Positions 36,740-49,960 of a stretch of 64,000 nt of DNA are shown here, piece after piece. This DNA is from Combretum micranthum (Eukaryota > Streptophyta > Magnoliopsida > Myrtales > Combretaceae). Below the pieces are notes generated by a model. It saw only the letters and a list, made by a program, of their open reading frames with translations, had not been told where the DNA came from and did not search any database. How positions within the stretch are numbered: position 1 is the stretch's first letter; each line of letters starts with the position of its first letter. Both the position numbers and the translations under genes were made by a program. Where the stretch lies: contig JAMXBD010000971.1 in assembly GCA_024138025.1 (NCBI GenBank), positions 1 to 64,000 on the forward strand, read 5' to 3'.

Positions 36740-37771
36740 AAATTTATAATCTTTCTAAAAACAGGCCGAAAAGGGAAAAGAGGAAAAAATGTATTCATAG
36801 CTGTCCATCCACTTAATTGAATGGAACAAACCTATAATGTTGTTGCTATTAGTAAATTTTACTTGATGATTTTTTGTTTTATTGAGCACATTTTACGGAA
36901 GAAAAAATCAATTCCAATGTTCGAATTGTTATTTATAGGCTTAGTAATAAATGATTATACAAAGGTTTTTTTAAATAAGGGTTTCTCATCTTATTCTCAT
37001 CAATTATCTTCAAATCAATATGCTTTATGATTTAGCCATCAAAGTAGTTCCGTTGGGCCCAGCTTCAGCATGCCACTAATTATGTTCTATTTTGCAACCT
37101 ATCACCCATATAATTCAAGTCTAGATTATCTATATTCAGCATTTACTAGATTAGAACTACCGATACGTTATAAATAACTTAGTTTGAAGCACTTAATAAC
37201 TTCGTTTGAAACAAGATAGTGTTATACTAAATACGAGCTCGAGTATAACTCAAAATTTCAAAGCTCAAGTACAATTAAATTTAAAATTTTAAACTTAAGC
37301 TCCATAAACAAGAGTATTAAATAAACTTAAGTTTGATTTGATTAAATTTGTATAGACTCGATTTATATATAAAAAAAACTTTTTATTCAAATTAATATAA
37401 TTGTTATCTAAATTCAATTATAATTCGATTGATATCTAAACTTACTCAAATATTTACAAGCATCCACCAATTGCAAAACTAAAAAAAAAAATTATGAATG
37501 TAATGTCTTACCTACTAAGCATCCTCTAAACTTGCTCAACAACAACTCATATAACCAAAATACTAATTAGAGATTAGGTAAGTATCACAATCCAACATTT
37601 CGAGTTCTATTAAAATTCACAAATTATACATATACATTCACAAATCCAACAGATGAAACATTTTCCTATGCTTGTCTAGTTATAATCCTTAAGAAACCTA
37701 TGAAACCACATATAATTGTCCACAAATGAAAATACATCATGATGTGCCTATATCAATCATGTTTTAATCCT
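36740..37771. other. Intergenic, no gene seen
   Basis: An ATG-started frame at 36821-37030 has no recognisable domain. AGCTCGAGT/ACTCGA-like motifs at 37230-37460 suggest an old element remnant, but I find no paired ends. Confidence 0.5.
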
Positions 37772-37801
37772 CCCATAACCATGGTTATCAAACTTGAGTT
37801 T

Positions 37802-40800
37802 TGTAAACCCTGGTAATCTTAGTAGTTAAGAAAACCCCGGGAGTTGAAAAGCGAAACCCTAATCCAGTTCAGTTTAAGTCTAGTGAGAGGAGCTTAGGAA
37901 CCCTAAATCCGGCTTTCCTTCGGTTTCATAATAAAAGAAGTTTTATAAAGTAAATGAATATGAATTATCATTTTACAGTATATTTTAGACCTTTGAAAGT
38001 TTTAAATTCGAGAATTTTTCAATTCCGGGCCTTCCCGAGCTCAATTACGGAAAAGCGTGCCCCGGGACCACGAACTCAGAAAAATGTTCCGGAATATTCA
38101 TTAGAATCGTAATTTTATAAAGATTCCAAAAATATCAATTTTATAATTTTCCAGGTTATAAAAATTACAATTATAGCCTTTTCCCGTGTTTTCGTTACAA
38201 CCGATAAAGTAGATGTCTTGTCTACTATTTACAAGTACAACCTACACTACACACTACCCATACCCTATTTTTACATCCTTACAACTACTCATTTCAATTT
38301 TCATTTCCAAGAATTTTTGTTTCCTATCTAATTATTACATTTATTACATTTAATTACATAAAATACAAATTATCAAATTTCAAACACACACACACAACCC
38401 TTCCCCCATGGCCGGCGCGGCGCCCCCCCCCTCTCTTATTTTTCCCTCTCATTTGTTTTATTTTACTCAATTTTATTCATCTAAAACCCTAATGCATGTA
38501 ATATATAAGCTTCTTTTTCTCTCTCTCTCCTCATTTTCACTTGTTCCAATTTTTACTAAAGTAAAAACCTCTCATTCTCTCCCCTTGGTGCCGTGAACTC
38601 CCCCCCCTTACTCACACACACAACTCATTTCCTCTTCATTTCCACCTCTAATCTCCATTGGTATGTTGATTCAAGCCTTATTCCTCCCAAATCTTGTAAT
38701 GGCAAAGCTATTCTTGTGTGTTTTTCCATTTAATCCCAATGATCAAATGCTAGGGACATGAAAACACATGTACAAGAATAACAAGCCATCACAAGAAGTG
38801 GATCTAGAGTTTAAATGAGTTTTCGTTGAAGATAGTGTTGTGTTCATGCATGTAAAGTAGGGATCATGCATAGATATTCATATTCATGCCATGAAACTCA
38901 TGAATCATGCATGATATTTAGTAGATCTAGTGTTTAGGCATTCACATCTTCATCTACATTTATGTTCATATGGTTATTTTAATTTTCATGCATGGATGAT
39001 CATAAAAATGTAGCCTTGCTTATGTATAGATATGTTAGATGGTAGATCTTCATGTATAGAAGACAAGGAACTTGAAAAAGAAAATATTTTGTTGGAAAGT
39101 CTTAGTTGAAAATTCGGATGATTTTGAAACCCTATGTTGAAAACCACCAAAACCACTTTAAAACTCATATTTTTCATCAAAAATGGAAGGTATATGTAAT
39201 AGATGCCCTTAAGGAATGATTTTCATAAGTTTAGATGAGTTTAGGCATGAGAAAAATGTAAGACAAGTAGTGGAGTTAGGATGAAAAATATTGAGATAGT
39301 AAATTATAGTCAAATTCGTATTTTTGGATGATGCCTACATAAACACTTAGTATCCAAGCTTAGATGGCATGTTTTATGAGTCAATTGGAGTCCTTAGGTA
39401 ATGGATATATTGAAGCTTCAATTTTTGATGCCTTAAACAAGTTTTCTCATAAAGAAAATGCAAGAAAATGGAATTTACAAAATTCGGATTTTTATAAGTA
39501 GCTTGTTCAAAAACATAGTTACCCAATGAAAAGTGTGGATTTTTATGCATAAATGAAGGTCATAATAAGTATAGATATTGGGAACTTATTTCTAGTTGGA
39601 TAACAAGAAAATTTCAAGAAGAAAATTATGAAAACCGTAGGGAATGTAAGGTTGGAAATAATAGCTTTTTATAAGTAGTCATTAAGGAATTTCTTAATAA
39701 TTAGGAGTCCATGGGAGTTTATCATCAAAGATCATCAAAACCATGCATATCTTGAGTTCATTACATGATAGTCATATTAGGAACTCATTCATATACCATC
39801 TATACATGAATCATCAACTAGGAACATTTTTATCAAATACAAAACAATTTTTCGGAATCTGAGATTTCACGGAACAGATCTGATCCTACTGTTCCGTGAC
39901 CTTAATGTTTTCAAAACTTGAAAATAATATTAGAAATAGATAGATCTTTCGAAGTAGGTAGAGATCGATATAAAATTTGCGAAATTCCGAGTTAAAATGA
40001 TCAAGTTATGGCCGTTTTAAGTTGGAACTTCTGCAAATAGCGCAAATTCCGAATTCATCTAGTTTAGATGCATAGCTTGGAATAGTTAAATGATGAGATT
40101 CTTATTAGGATTATTCTTATTTGGTAGGTGATTCCGAGCAAGACGATACTTTACCACCCGATTACTATTACTGAAAGACCGGCAAACTATGGCCGAGTGA
40201 GTACTACTTCCACTCTCAATTAATGTTTGTGATTGTATTGTTAGTGGCACTAGTGGTGTAGGCAAAGATAAAAGTGGAAATGTATGATGGGGTATATGGG
40301 AATTATATATTGTCTGCTGTTGATGTGTGAAATGGAACTTAAGGAATATCGAAACCGGGTGTTAAGCTATTGATTGATTAGCTAGCATTTTATATGGATT
40401 GTCTGCGGATAATTGTTTGTCACCTAAAAGAATCGAATTAATGTATATTTGACTTCAATTATAATTGGACTCATTCATATCATGACGGGGATGGAGCATT
40501 AGCATTGGTTGGTTTTTCGTGATCCATAAAACGAATATGTTGGTTAATCGTGATCCATAAAACGAGTATGTTGGTTAATCGTGATCCATAAAATGAGTAT
40601 GTTGGTTAATCGTGATCCATAAATCGAATTATTATTCAATTGATCGTGAGCTTAAACGGCGTCGTACCGCAGGATTCGTTAACCTGCTAACCCGGGATGG
40701 AGGGCGTAAGTCCATCCACATATGATTTCCGGCTGGTCATATGTTTGTTGAACTCATTCGTCTGATGCATACATTTGCGTGAATAATCACTTACTTGAGT

Positions 40801-41258
40801 GAATTGTATTAATTGTGACATGAAAGTTCTTACTCGCTAAGCTAGTTAGCTTATGCCCCCATAGCTTTTATTTGTTGCAGCACGAGTTCATTTGGCTTAG
40901 GCCGAGGCAAGCCACAGCTCAGGTACTGGAGATAGGAGTTTCCCATAGAAGTCTACTTCGCTTTTGTTTAGACTTCTGTTGGAAACTAAAAGACTCTGGA
41001 TGACTGTAATGGACTTGATATTATTTTGCGGGGGAATGCCCCTTAGATTTTGAAAAGTATATATATGTGTTTTGGTTTATTATCTATGGCTAATGAATGC
41101 CACATTAAACTTCTTAACTCCATTGATTGGGTATTCTATTGTCGTAAAAGGACGCTTTACATCTATATAAGACTCCCGAAAAGCTCGGATAGAAATTCGA
41201 GAGTCTTTTATAGTATGTGGCGGGCTGTTATGTTTAGGATACCCTATGGGGCGTGACA
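37802..41258 (+). mobile_element. Solo LTR, 3457 bp, same family as 21344-30398
   Basis: Ends are TGTAAACCC and GGGGCGTGACA, with an exact 5-bp duplication AGTTT (37797-37801 and 41259-41263). It is colinear with the reverse complement of the other solo LTR. No gag-pol is visible. An unusually GC-rich spot (38408-38434) and TC-rich stretches lie near 38.4-38.6 kb. The long LTR with a GTGACA end would suit a Ty3 element, but the lineage cannot be set without internal sequence. Confidence 0.9.
40500..40630 (+). repeat. 31-bp minisatellite inside the solo LTR (about 4 units)
   Basis: The unit GTTGGTTAATCGTGATCCAT plus AAAACGAGTAT repeats at 31-bp spacing with few changes. It sits just before the GGGATGGAGGGCGTAAGTCC segment, the same place where the sister LTR has a different repeat. 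Confidence 0.88.
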
Positions 41259-42142
41259 AGTTTCTACCTAGAATCTCTAAGAGATTCATAGAAGCAGAAC
41301 GTAAAATCGAAACGTAGAATCGTAAGATTTTACAACTAATGTAAATTTGGTTGCAAAAACTATTGATGTACTTACTAAACTAATAAAAATTTAAATAAAT
41401 TATGAAAATAAAGAATTTAGTATTAAATTAGTTACATACAACCAAAATTTAAGTTTTACCAATTATAATTCACATACTGTCATTAATATATTTAGTGCAA
41501 TTTTATATTTAAAATAGTTATTTTTATTTAATGATGATTCATAATCTACAATTATTAAGATGTATTACAAATCATTTAAATTTTCATGTGTAAGTAGTTA
41601 GTTTTGTGCAGTAATGAACATTTTCATGTTCACTATATATTTTTCACAAAAAATCATTACATTTATGGAAAATAAATTTATACATAGAAAATTATAAAAA
41701 AAGGAAAAAAAAATATAGCACTATATATATTAGTTTAATTTTCATTCAAAATATTCAAAATATATCAGAGTGTATAACCTTAAAGAAAATAACTCTCTGA
41801 AAAATACAAAAAAAAAGGAAATAAAAGGAAAAAATATTAAGAAAACTAAAATTAAGTTAGATTAAGATAAATATCAAGAACCTAAATTTAAATATATTAA
41901 ATTGATTGCATTTTAAAGTTCAAATACAAAAAAAAGTGTAAAATTATAACTTTACGAATTTACTACGATTCTACTACCGAATCTACTACCGGTCCTATCG
42001 ATTCTACTAACGATTCTACGATTCTACTTACGAGTTTACTTAAAAACGATTTTGAATGCGAGTTAAAACAAAATATCATCATCTCATAAACTTGTAGAAA
42101 CGTACGAGTAAACTCACGAGTTTAATAACTATGCCCATAACC

Positions 42143-44990
42143 ATCACTTTCCTGTAGATTTGTTTACCAAAATCTACCACTTATCTTATATGGTTACAAA
42201 CTTCATAACATACCTCAAATAACTATTTTCATTAAAGGCAAACACACTTCAAATTACAATAGAGCGAGAGAAAGAAAGATTTGCTCATTAACACAAAAAG
42301 TTAATGCACTCTATCTGCATTTTAGTCAAACCCCTAGGTCTTTATTACTTGCACCTAAGATTGGTAAAGAAACTAAGCTCTTAGCTTATTATAAAGTAAA
42401 GTAATCATACACACATATATAAATATAAATAAGGCATAAGCACATCAAAGGATATATATTGGAATTCACAACCATAAGTACACGCTTAAACCAATTACTT
42501 GATTAGACATTAAGTCACTTTATTGAGTAATGCTTTCATTCACTATACTTTCATACCATTGTTGTTTCAATCTCAGTCTAGGTTTCACTCCAAAGGCGAT
42601 TTTTGCACACTTATGCTTGCACGCTTCTACTACATGGGGTAAATCCAAAGACATCAAATTGCTTTTGCTTAGCTCCTCTAAATCAAATGGCAAGCATTAG
42701 TCGTGTTATGCATTAGTACTGAATCATTTTGGATTTTGATCATCGTACAATATTATCTTTTAGGCTCAAAATTACCATCTCGAACCCTTTAAAAGACAAG
42801 TCACAATTATTTTCCATAATTGAGTTTTCTCATTATATATATATCTAACCATTTGGACTACCACATGGTTATCATTAATTGGGTGCAAGTCATAAATTTA
42901 TTGAACCTCAATAAAAAAACTAACCATGTCTAAGTTATAAATTTATCAAGTTGAATTAAAATCTACCTCAAACTTATTGGATGGTGCTTTGAACCAAAAA
43001 ACCTTGATTGAGATAGAAAATATGATTTTGAAAACAACACAGATACATACGATTTTAGATCAAATCGTAGAACTCACACTCTTAATGCAATTGACATTGT
43101 GCTTTAGGACATAGCATATGCTTGAATCATAAGTTCAACTAGAATAACATGACTTGTAAGAGGAGTGTGTTATTATCGATTGATTATAATGAATTAATCG
43201 AGAGGAATATTCATATTATAATTAGGATTTTGCAACTTGAGTGAGAAGCAAATCCCTCTGAGTTTAGTCAAAATCCAAATGAACAAACCTAATTATTATT
43301 ACAATGCAGTAAATGAAAATCCGAGCCATACACTTTCATAATCCCGAACTTATTTGTTGAAGAAGTTTCTAAGAGTAATTTTAGTATTAGTTTAGTTACA
43401 ATTTGTAGTGGTGAATTGTTAGAAGTAGTTTAATTAATTTAAGAATTTGAATAACCCCATTTCAACTGCCTAGTTTAGAGTAAAATTGCTATAGTCTAGT
43501 ACATAGTCATAAACTCTCGGTAGATATGATGTTGTACTCACCGGTATTTATTTCTACATACACACCTAATACATTGACAGATAGTTTTACGCTAAAAAAT
43601 AGTTTTAACCCAAGAAGCGTATCAGCCACCCAACAAATTACTACAATAAATCATGATAAAAGCACTATGAGTACTTTCTCACATCATATGAAGCTACAAA
43701 ATTATGAACTCGTATATCAAATTAAATTATCAATATTGATAAGGACTAATGCGGTATTATTAAAGAAGTACCACTAATAATAAATAATTATTGCTTTTAA
43801 ATTATCTTCAAAGTGTGTTATCGAAGTATGAGTGTTTCACTGTTGCTTTGTCATAATTAAATTAAAAATCTAAATTGTTTATTGTTGCATTTGCATTTGA
43901 ATAAGTGCATATGATCATGTTATGTGTGCTTGTATTGTTGTCATACTAAGTGTTAATTCATTCATTCTTTTTCAAGTTAAGAAGATGATTCGATCTGGAT
44001 ACTCTGATTACATAGATTATAGGTTGGATATTGATGAGAGATTGAACAAGCTGGACATTTTAATGCATTAGATATTTTAATGTTATGTTTTGACAGTTAG
44101 CATATTGTGAGAATTTTTTATAGGAATCAACTTCCAACGGATCTTATTACAAGAGCTCGAGCTAAGGGGTTACAAAATTTAGTTTTAAGAATTCTATTAA
44201 ATCCACCCTCTTAAGATGAATTCGACTTTCTAAATGGCTATAGAGTGTATTGCACAAAGGAACATGGATCAATTTGTAAGAAGTTAGAAAGAGAACTTGA
44301 AGAAGTTGTAGGAAACGGGTCAATCATGGTCATGACCTAGGCCATTTTTTAAAAACGAAGGAACAGAGGAGATCACGGGTGACATCACGCTCATAACAAG
44401 GGGCATCATCTCAATAACGCCCGTGATGAAGCTCATCCCAATGCTTAAAATTTTACTCCGAGGAGATCACGGCCTAAGCTATAGCCGTGATGGTGCCTGT
44501 TATCCCAATTACGGTTGTTTCTTGCACGTTATCAACGTTACAGAATTGGGTCAAAGGAGATTGCGGCCTTTGATATGCCCATGATGGGGCCCATGAACGT
44601 CAATAATGCCCATTATCAAGGGCGTGACCAATGTTCTCTCTTTTGCATGATTTTTTTTAATTGTATTATTTACAAGTTTGCTATTATATGAGGTTAATAT
44701 AAATACCTCCTTATGTTAGAAAACCCTAGCAAGACACATTATATTTCAACTTTCTTTGTATCTGCCTTTCGTATTGAGAGCAAAACATTGTGTTCTTATC
44801 AATCTATCCAAGATTGTGGCGAACAACTACTCGATCTAGCTTGTGCGTTATATCAAGTGAGTGAAAGTGTAGTTCATGTTATTATTAATGTGTAATATCC
44901 ACTAATAACGCCATTCATATCCTTATTTTCATTGCAAATTGATTTTCAAGGCCAACTACGTCATGAAACAACTTGGAGCGTATCAATTTT
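42143..44990. other. Intergenic, no gene seen; one degenerate repeat tract
   Basis: It is mostly AT-rich. The stretch 43975-44075 shares about 65 bp with 50750-50815. At 44370-44645 three degenerate units about 87-95 bp apart start GGAGATCACGGGTG, GGAGATCACGGCCT and GGAGATTGCGGCCT. Frames at 43526 and 44713 have no domain I recognise. Confidence 0.5.
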
Positions 44991-45029
44991 CCTTGCATTT
45001 TTGAGTGATTATTTTATCTTTATTTTTTG

Positions 45030-46530
45030 TTGCAATTCAAGTGATTAATAAACTTAATTAAGGATTTCTTAAACTAGAATTTAGTTAGAAATACATTTAG
45101 TTAAGACAACCTTTGCATATAATACTTAAATTTCATACATGGCAAAACCATTGACTCTCTAAACCTTACTTGGAGCATAACAATATTCATGTGTGAAAAC
45201 CCAAAATTTCAAAAGATTTAATGAAAAAGCTTTTTTTGACAAAAGCTCTTTGGACAAATTGCCTTTCTCCTTTGCCATCCTATTAGTCTCGAATGTTAGC
45301 GGCAAAAGGAAAACCGCCTAGCCATAGGGTTGAACATGCTAAAATATGATCCTTCAAAGTTTTGCAGCCCACATATATAATTATCCTTTAATTAGTGGCA
45401 TAAACTCATGAGTTCAATATAAAATTGTACGATTTCAGTTTAAGATCATGTCTTCAGACCATGATATAAATTTACTCCTAATAGGACCATATTATAAAGA
45501 AAAGTTTAGAAAGAATGTAGGTTTATCATTTGAGCAAAATTTAGACATTTTCTCTGTAATTATTGCATATTTTAAAGAAATAAAATTCTTATTCGCATCT
45601 ATTACGAATTCACCTGCTATATTTAACATCTAATGATTCTTTTTAATTTATTTAGTTAATGAGACTATGGAAAAATTATGCCCCAAAATTTTCTATCTTA
45701 TTTGACACGTTCTATAGACTGACTTTAGATAGCATGTCCCATATTGAGGGACCCAGGAGTATAAACGTTGCCGCCTAAATAACAATGCTCCATAAGCTTG
45801 TTGCGTGGTGCAAGAACCCAAATATTTATGAATCATACACCAAAACATTGTCATATTTTACATGATATAACAATTTTGATATGTAAATTATGATGAACAA
45901 TTTTGCTATGTAAAAAGAAGATTTGATAACACGCTGGACTTTAATTTTTCTGTTCTATAAAATCAAGAAACAGGTTTCGTGCCCAATACACGTTCTCACA
46001 ATTCCTCTGCAAAATTTCATTCTAATAGCTAATTAAAGTAGGATAGACCATGGGGGAATACCTAGTATCTTTTCTATGTTGAATAACGCGTTGTATTGAC
46101 TGACTTAAGATACATGTTCCACGTCAAAAGTATTAGTAGTGAGAAGCAATTCAATATTTATTACAGGTCACATGTTATGTACATAAAATATTGATAAATT
46201 AATATTTATAACGAATATAAAATCATGCTTTGGATGCTTATTATATGAAAGTAAGAGCCCAAGTCTTTAATAAATTATCCACCAAAATATATCATATTTT
46301 TTATGATACTAAATAATTCCTTTTACATCATCTTGTGAAAAGAGAAATGATTAAGAACATTTTACTAATCGAGGTAAAAGATTTGATAACAGTATCTTAA
46401 ACAAAAGTAGAGTCCAATTTGTCCGTTGAACAAAATTTTTCAAAAATTATATAATTTCATGTGATTATTTTCAACTAATTGATAAAAAGATAAATAATCT
46501 AATTAGCTCGTATAGAGTAGATGAATCTTT
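45030..46530 (+). repeat. Duplicated flanking block A of the receptor-kinase array (gene lost)
   Basis: It matches, in order and orientation, 52640-54395 (upstream of the receptor-like gene) and parts of 47950-49115. Shared marks include AATAAACTTAATTAAGGATT/AGAATT, CAGGTTTCGTGCCC followed by ACGTTCTCACAATTCCTCTG (46,0 and 54,1 kb), and the AGTAAGAGCCCAAGTCTT(T/C) segment of blocks A and B. No lectin exon follows; after about 46530 the sequence is unrelated. Confidence 0.75.
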
Positions 46531-46619
46531 TGTATAAAAATAGGATAAAAATATGCAACTTTCTTGTAGACTATTACATTTTTAGCCATCATTTAAAAAA
46601 ATTACATAAATACAACTTA

Positions 46620-46795
46620 GATAAAAATAATTACATAATTATCATCGCTAACATGCGATATAGAATTTGTACGTGTATTGCATGACTAACATGCAATATA
46701 CGTGAAATTATTCAGACATATATCGCATATTGGTCATGCGATAAACAAACAAACATATATCGCATGACCAACATGCAATATAACTTAGCTTAAAA
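46620..46795. repeat. Cluster of inverted ATGCGATAT-type motifs
   Basis: Alternating direct and inverted copies of TGCGATAT/ATATCGCATG and CATGACCAACATGCAATAT occur about every 25-40 bp. They could fold on each other. They belong to the sequence that the solo LTR at 46867 entered. Confidence 0.6.
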
Positions 46796-46866
46796 ATTCA
46801 CTCAAATACATTGTTATATTATATCTTGGAAATATGATACATGTGTAAAATAGTGTATTGTATTTC

Positions 46867-47531
46867 TGTAAATGTAGGGTTCTTGATGATAGCGGTCACG
46901 TACACGTCACGTGGATTTCGCGCCTGGCACGTGACTTCAGAATGTATTGAGGAAATAACACTTAATGACGGGATGGCTTGGAGAGAATGACAAGGGAGGA
47001 GGAGCAGACAGTCTCAGTGTCTCAAATGCACAAGTGACAGATAAGGGAGCTTAAGTAGACCTCGCACGTCAACCTTACAGTTCTTGAGCAGTTGGAATAG
47101 AAATCACTTAAGTTGCCTTGTTTGATCTTCCTGAATAGAACCTTCTTTACAAATTATTGTTTGTCTTCTTTCTCCAAAAGTTCTTTTTTGAGGAGGAGGA
47201 GTGACTAAATATTTATAGACTCTTGGCGTGGATGACGACTGTCAGATCACCTCAGTGATTGACAGATGAGATGGAGCAAGATCAAATCATGCTTATCATG
47301 AATGAGCTCCTCATGAGCCAAGGATTGTAGTCATCTCCTGTGTGTGCATGAGCCTAACTGAGAAAGGTTGGATACGGCGAACCGGCCCGACGATCTCTGT
47401 TCCAAGCCCACCAAGTCAAATCTCCCCAAGCCATCCTAATAATTGAACTGGACTTATTAGGCCCTATCGTTCTGCCTATGAGTCAAGCCCAAATAAATAA
47501 ATAATATTTATTTTTTTAAAGCCCTTTTACA
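46867..47531 (-). mobile_element. Solo LTR, 665 bp, probably Tat-like, minus orientation
   Basis: The exact 5-bp duplication ATTTC (46862-46866 and 47532-47536) flanks TGTAAATG...CTTTTACA. On the minus strand a CTATAAATATTT box lies mid-element and a CACGTGAC-rich 3' end follows. This end resembles the LTR part of the antisense remnant at 15204-15811. GC content is higher than that of the surroundings. Confidence 0.8.
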
Positions 47532-47949
47532 ATTTCTAAGATGCAATATAGCAATGATATTTTAGTAATTATTTTTAATGTAATTTTTTGGCCCATTTTA
47601 ATATAACTTTATTTTTGTAATTATTTTTAAGGAATGATAGGCACGCGTTTAACCCATTTTCACAAAGAAATAATATGCTCTCTTGCAACGTGGGTGGAAG
47701 GATGAGAGATGGAAGTTATAGAAAGGTAAATAAAAGTGTTTTGGGACCAATAGCAGTGGAAATGTGCAACCTTTTCCAAGGACACAAATGGGTGTTAGGT
47801 GAAAATAAAAATAAAAGTGTTTGGGACCATTATTTGTTCTCGATTAATGAGTCACCCCTTCAAATCTAAAGGGTGGATGCAAACAGTGAAATGTGTGTAC
47901 TAGGTGCTTCCTTTAATTCCCGGGGTCCAACAATAACAAGGAAAAAGAA

Positions 47950-49960
47950 TCTGCATTAATGTGTGAAAGCCCTTGCGATGCTCTTGGTCACAAAATTTAG
48001 TTGCAAAGGAAAGACTGCCATGAACAGGATCGGAATTGCTGAAATTTGATCCTTAAAGATTTGCAGCTCGTTTAATCATCCTTTATTTTGTGGCATAAAA
48101 TCATAAGTTCCATATGTAATAGGACTGATTTTATTTTGAGATTATGTCCTCGAGTTAATTCTACAGTAGTCTAAAACGGTGTTATAAACTCACTTCTAAA
48201 AGGACCATATATTAATAAATTTTTTTAAAAGATTATAGATTTATCATTTTTAACAAAATTTAGACATTTTATCTGTCATTATCGTGTATTTTCAACAAAT
48301 AAAATTTTTATTTGCATTTATTAAGATATTATATGCTACGTTTCAGTTCTAGTGATTCTTTTAATTAATTAATCAATTATTATTATTATTAGTAGTAATA
48401 ATAGTAGTAGATCGACTTTATATAGTATATCCCACACCAAAGGACCCAGTTGTACAAACGTGGCCACCTAAACAACCATGAAAAGTACGATATTTTTTGG
48501 CATATGGTCTATGAAAACACAAGCTTTTGAAGCATGGTTGACTGACTTTTAATAAATATTTTTTCATGATGCTAGATAATTCCGTCTACATAATCTTGTG
48601 AAAATACTTGGCATCATCTCTATGTTGAATAACGCGTACAGTTGACTGACTTTTAATAAATATCCCAACACCCTGGGCCGTAACAATTTAATAGGTATTA
48701 TATATAAATTCTAATAAAATTTTTATATTTATATAGCGTGCAAACTATGAGTGTTAATTATTTAAAAAAAACTCTATTGGTATACATGTAACATACAATA
48801 ACTACTAAATCTAGTTTTCCTAGTATTATAAATATGCCAACTGCATAACGATGTTCAAGAGGCTTGTTATATGAAAGTAAGAGCCCAAGTCTTCGATAAA
48901 TTATACACCAAAATATATCATACTTTCGATGATACTATATAATTTCGTTTGCATCATCCAGTGAAAATATACCATGCGAAATAAAAGATTTGATAACAAT
49001 GTCCTAAGACACAGGCAAAGTTATGCTTTTCTTTCCATAAAATTTTCTGAAATCATATAATTTCATGTAATTTGTCAACTAATCATGGAAAGATAAATTA
49101 TCTAATTAGCTCAAAGCTCTTATACTCGTTAATGGAGCCATTAAAAGTTGGAAGGAGAAAAAAAAATGACGAAAAAAAAAGTGCTGTCACTGTTTTCTCA
49201 ACGTAACTGATGGGATACGTGCCTAACGTTCTTACAAATGATTTTCCAAGAGCCTAATGTGAAGTGTTAATGTTGACTAAAAGTAAATTAGAGATGCAAT
49301 CGGGACGGGTCTTTTGAAACCTGAACCTAATCTTATTCTTAATGAGTGTCCTAGAATCCGAGAAAAACCCTATCGGGTTTTTTTATCATTCCAAAACCTG
49401 ACTCGATGGGGTTTTAAGGAACCCATAACCCGATCCGATTCTAAGATTTTTAATTTTTTTTTAAAAATAAAGAAAAAGAAATAATTTTGTTTTAAGTTAT
49501 TAATGATACAAACACTTGTATTGAAAAGAATGAATTTTAGACAATAATATCATATAAAAGGATACAAACACTTCATTTCCACTTACTTTCACATACATAG
49601 AATATAAATGGAATCTTTGCTTTAATAACTTAATATTTTTTACTTTTTTATATTTTAAATTTATGCCAGGTCGGATTTCCCAACAGGCTACCTAGTAAAC
49701 CTAAATCCAACCTGATAACTTATCGGATTTTTTTTTTTTAAATCCTAAAATTCTATAGAGTTTTTAGCGGGTTGGATGGTCAGTACCGTATAACGACCCG
49801 TCCCGCTTGCATTCCTAAAACGCTTGACCTATTCCAAACGTCTGTCAATGTTGACAGCTGATGAATGCTACCGATTTGGTTTTTTTCTCTTGACTTCTAC
49901 ATTGACCTGAAGTAAACTTCTTGTGATCATGGTCAGTTTATGTTTATCCTATAAGTCCGA
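47950..49960 (+). repeat. Duplicated flanking block B of the receptor-kinase array
   Basis: Segments match block A (45270-46500) and block C (52800-54690), for example CAACGTAACTGATGGGATAC at 49198 and 54449 and TTTTCCAAGAGC at 49241 and 54489. It leads into the pseudogene at 49918. A TIR element interrupts it at 49289-49817. Confidence 0.75.
49289..49817. mobile_element. Non-autonomous hAT-like element (MITE, 529 bp)
   Basis: The terminal repeats TAGAGATGCAATCGGGACGG and TAGGAATGCAAGCGGGACGG (right end complement) resemble those of the hAT at 23918. The inside has the same kind of AACCCGATCCGAT and AAACCCTATCGGGTTT motifs. The paralogous block C (around 54525) lacks it and gives the empty site. 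A perfect 8-bp duplication is not visible. Confidence 0.75.

Larger units (their letters stand above)
37780..42133. mobile_element. Non-autonomous hAT-like TIR element (about 0.89 kb) split by a solo LTR
   Basis: The left end CATGGTTATCAAACTTGAGTTT and the complement of the right end CATAGTTATTAAACTCGTGAG form imperfect terminal repeats. An exact 8-bp duplication CCCATAAC is found at 37772-37779 and 42134-42141. The solo LTR 37802-41258 begins 22 bp inside the left end. Without it and its 5-bp duplication the element is 892 bp and shows no coding. The internal part (41264-42130) has ACGATTCTAC-type repeats near the right end. The superfamily is inferred from duplication length. Confidence 0.75.

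Noticed and set aside
36821..37030. 69-codon frame between eS30 and the TIR element
   Set aside because: No domain, no promoter evidence, AT-rich composition.
40500..40630. CRISPR-like direct repeats
   Set aside because: The units are contiguous 31-bp minisatellite copies without spacers, in a plant LTR.
43526..43777. 83-codon frame
   Set aside because: No recognisable domain, no splice context and no copy in the duplicated blocks.
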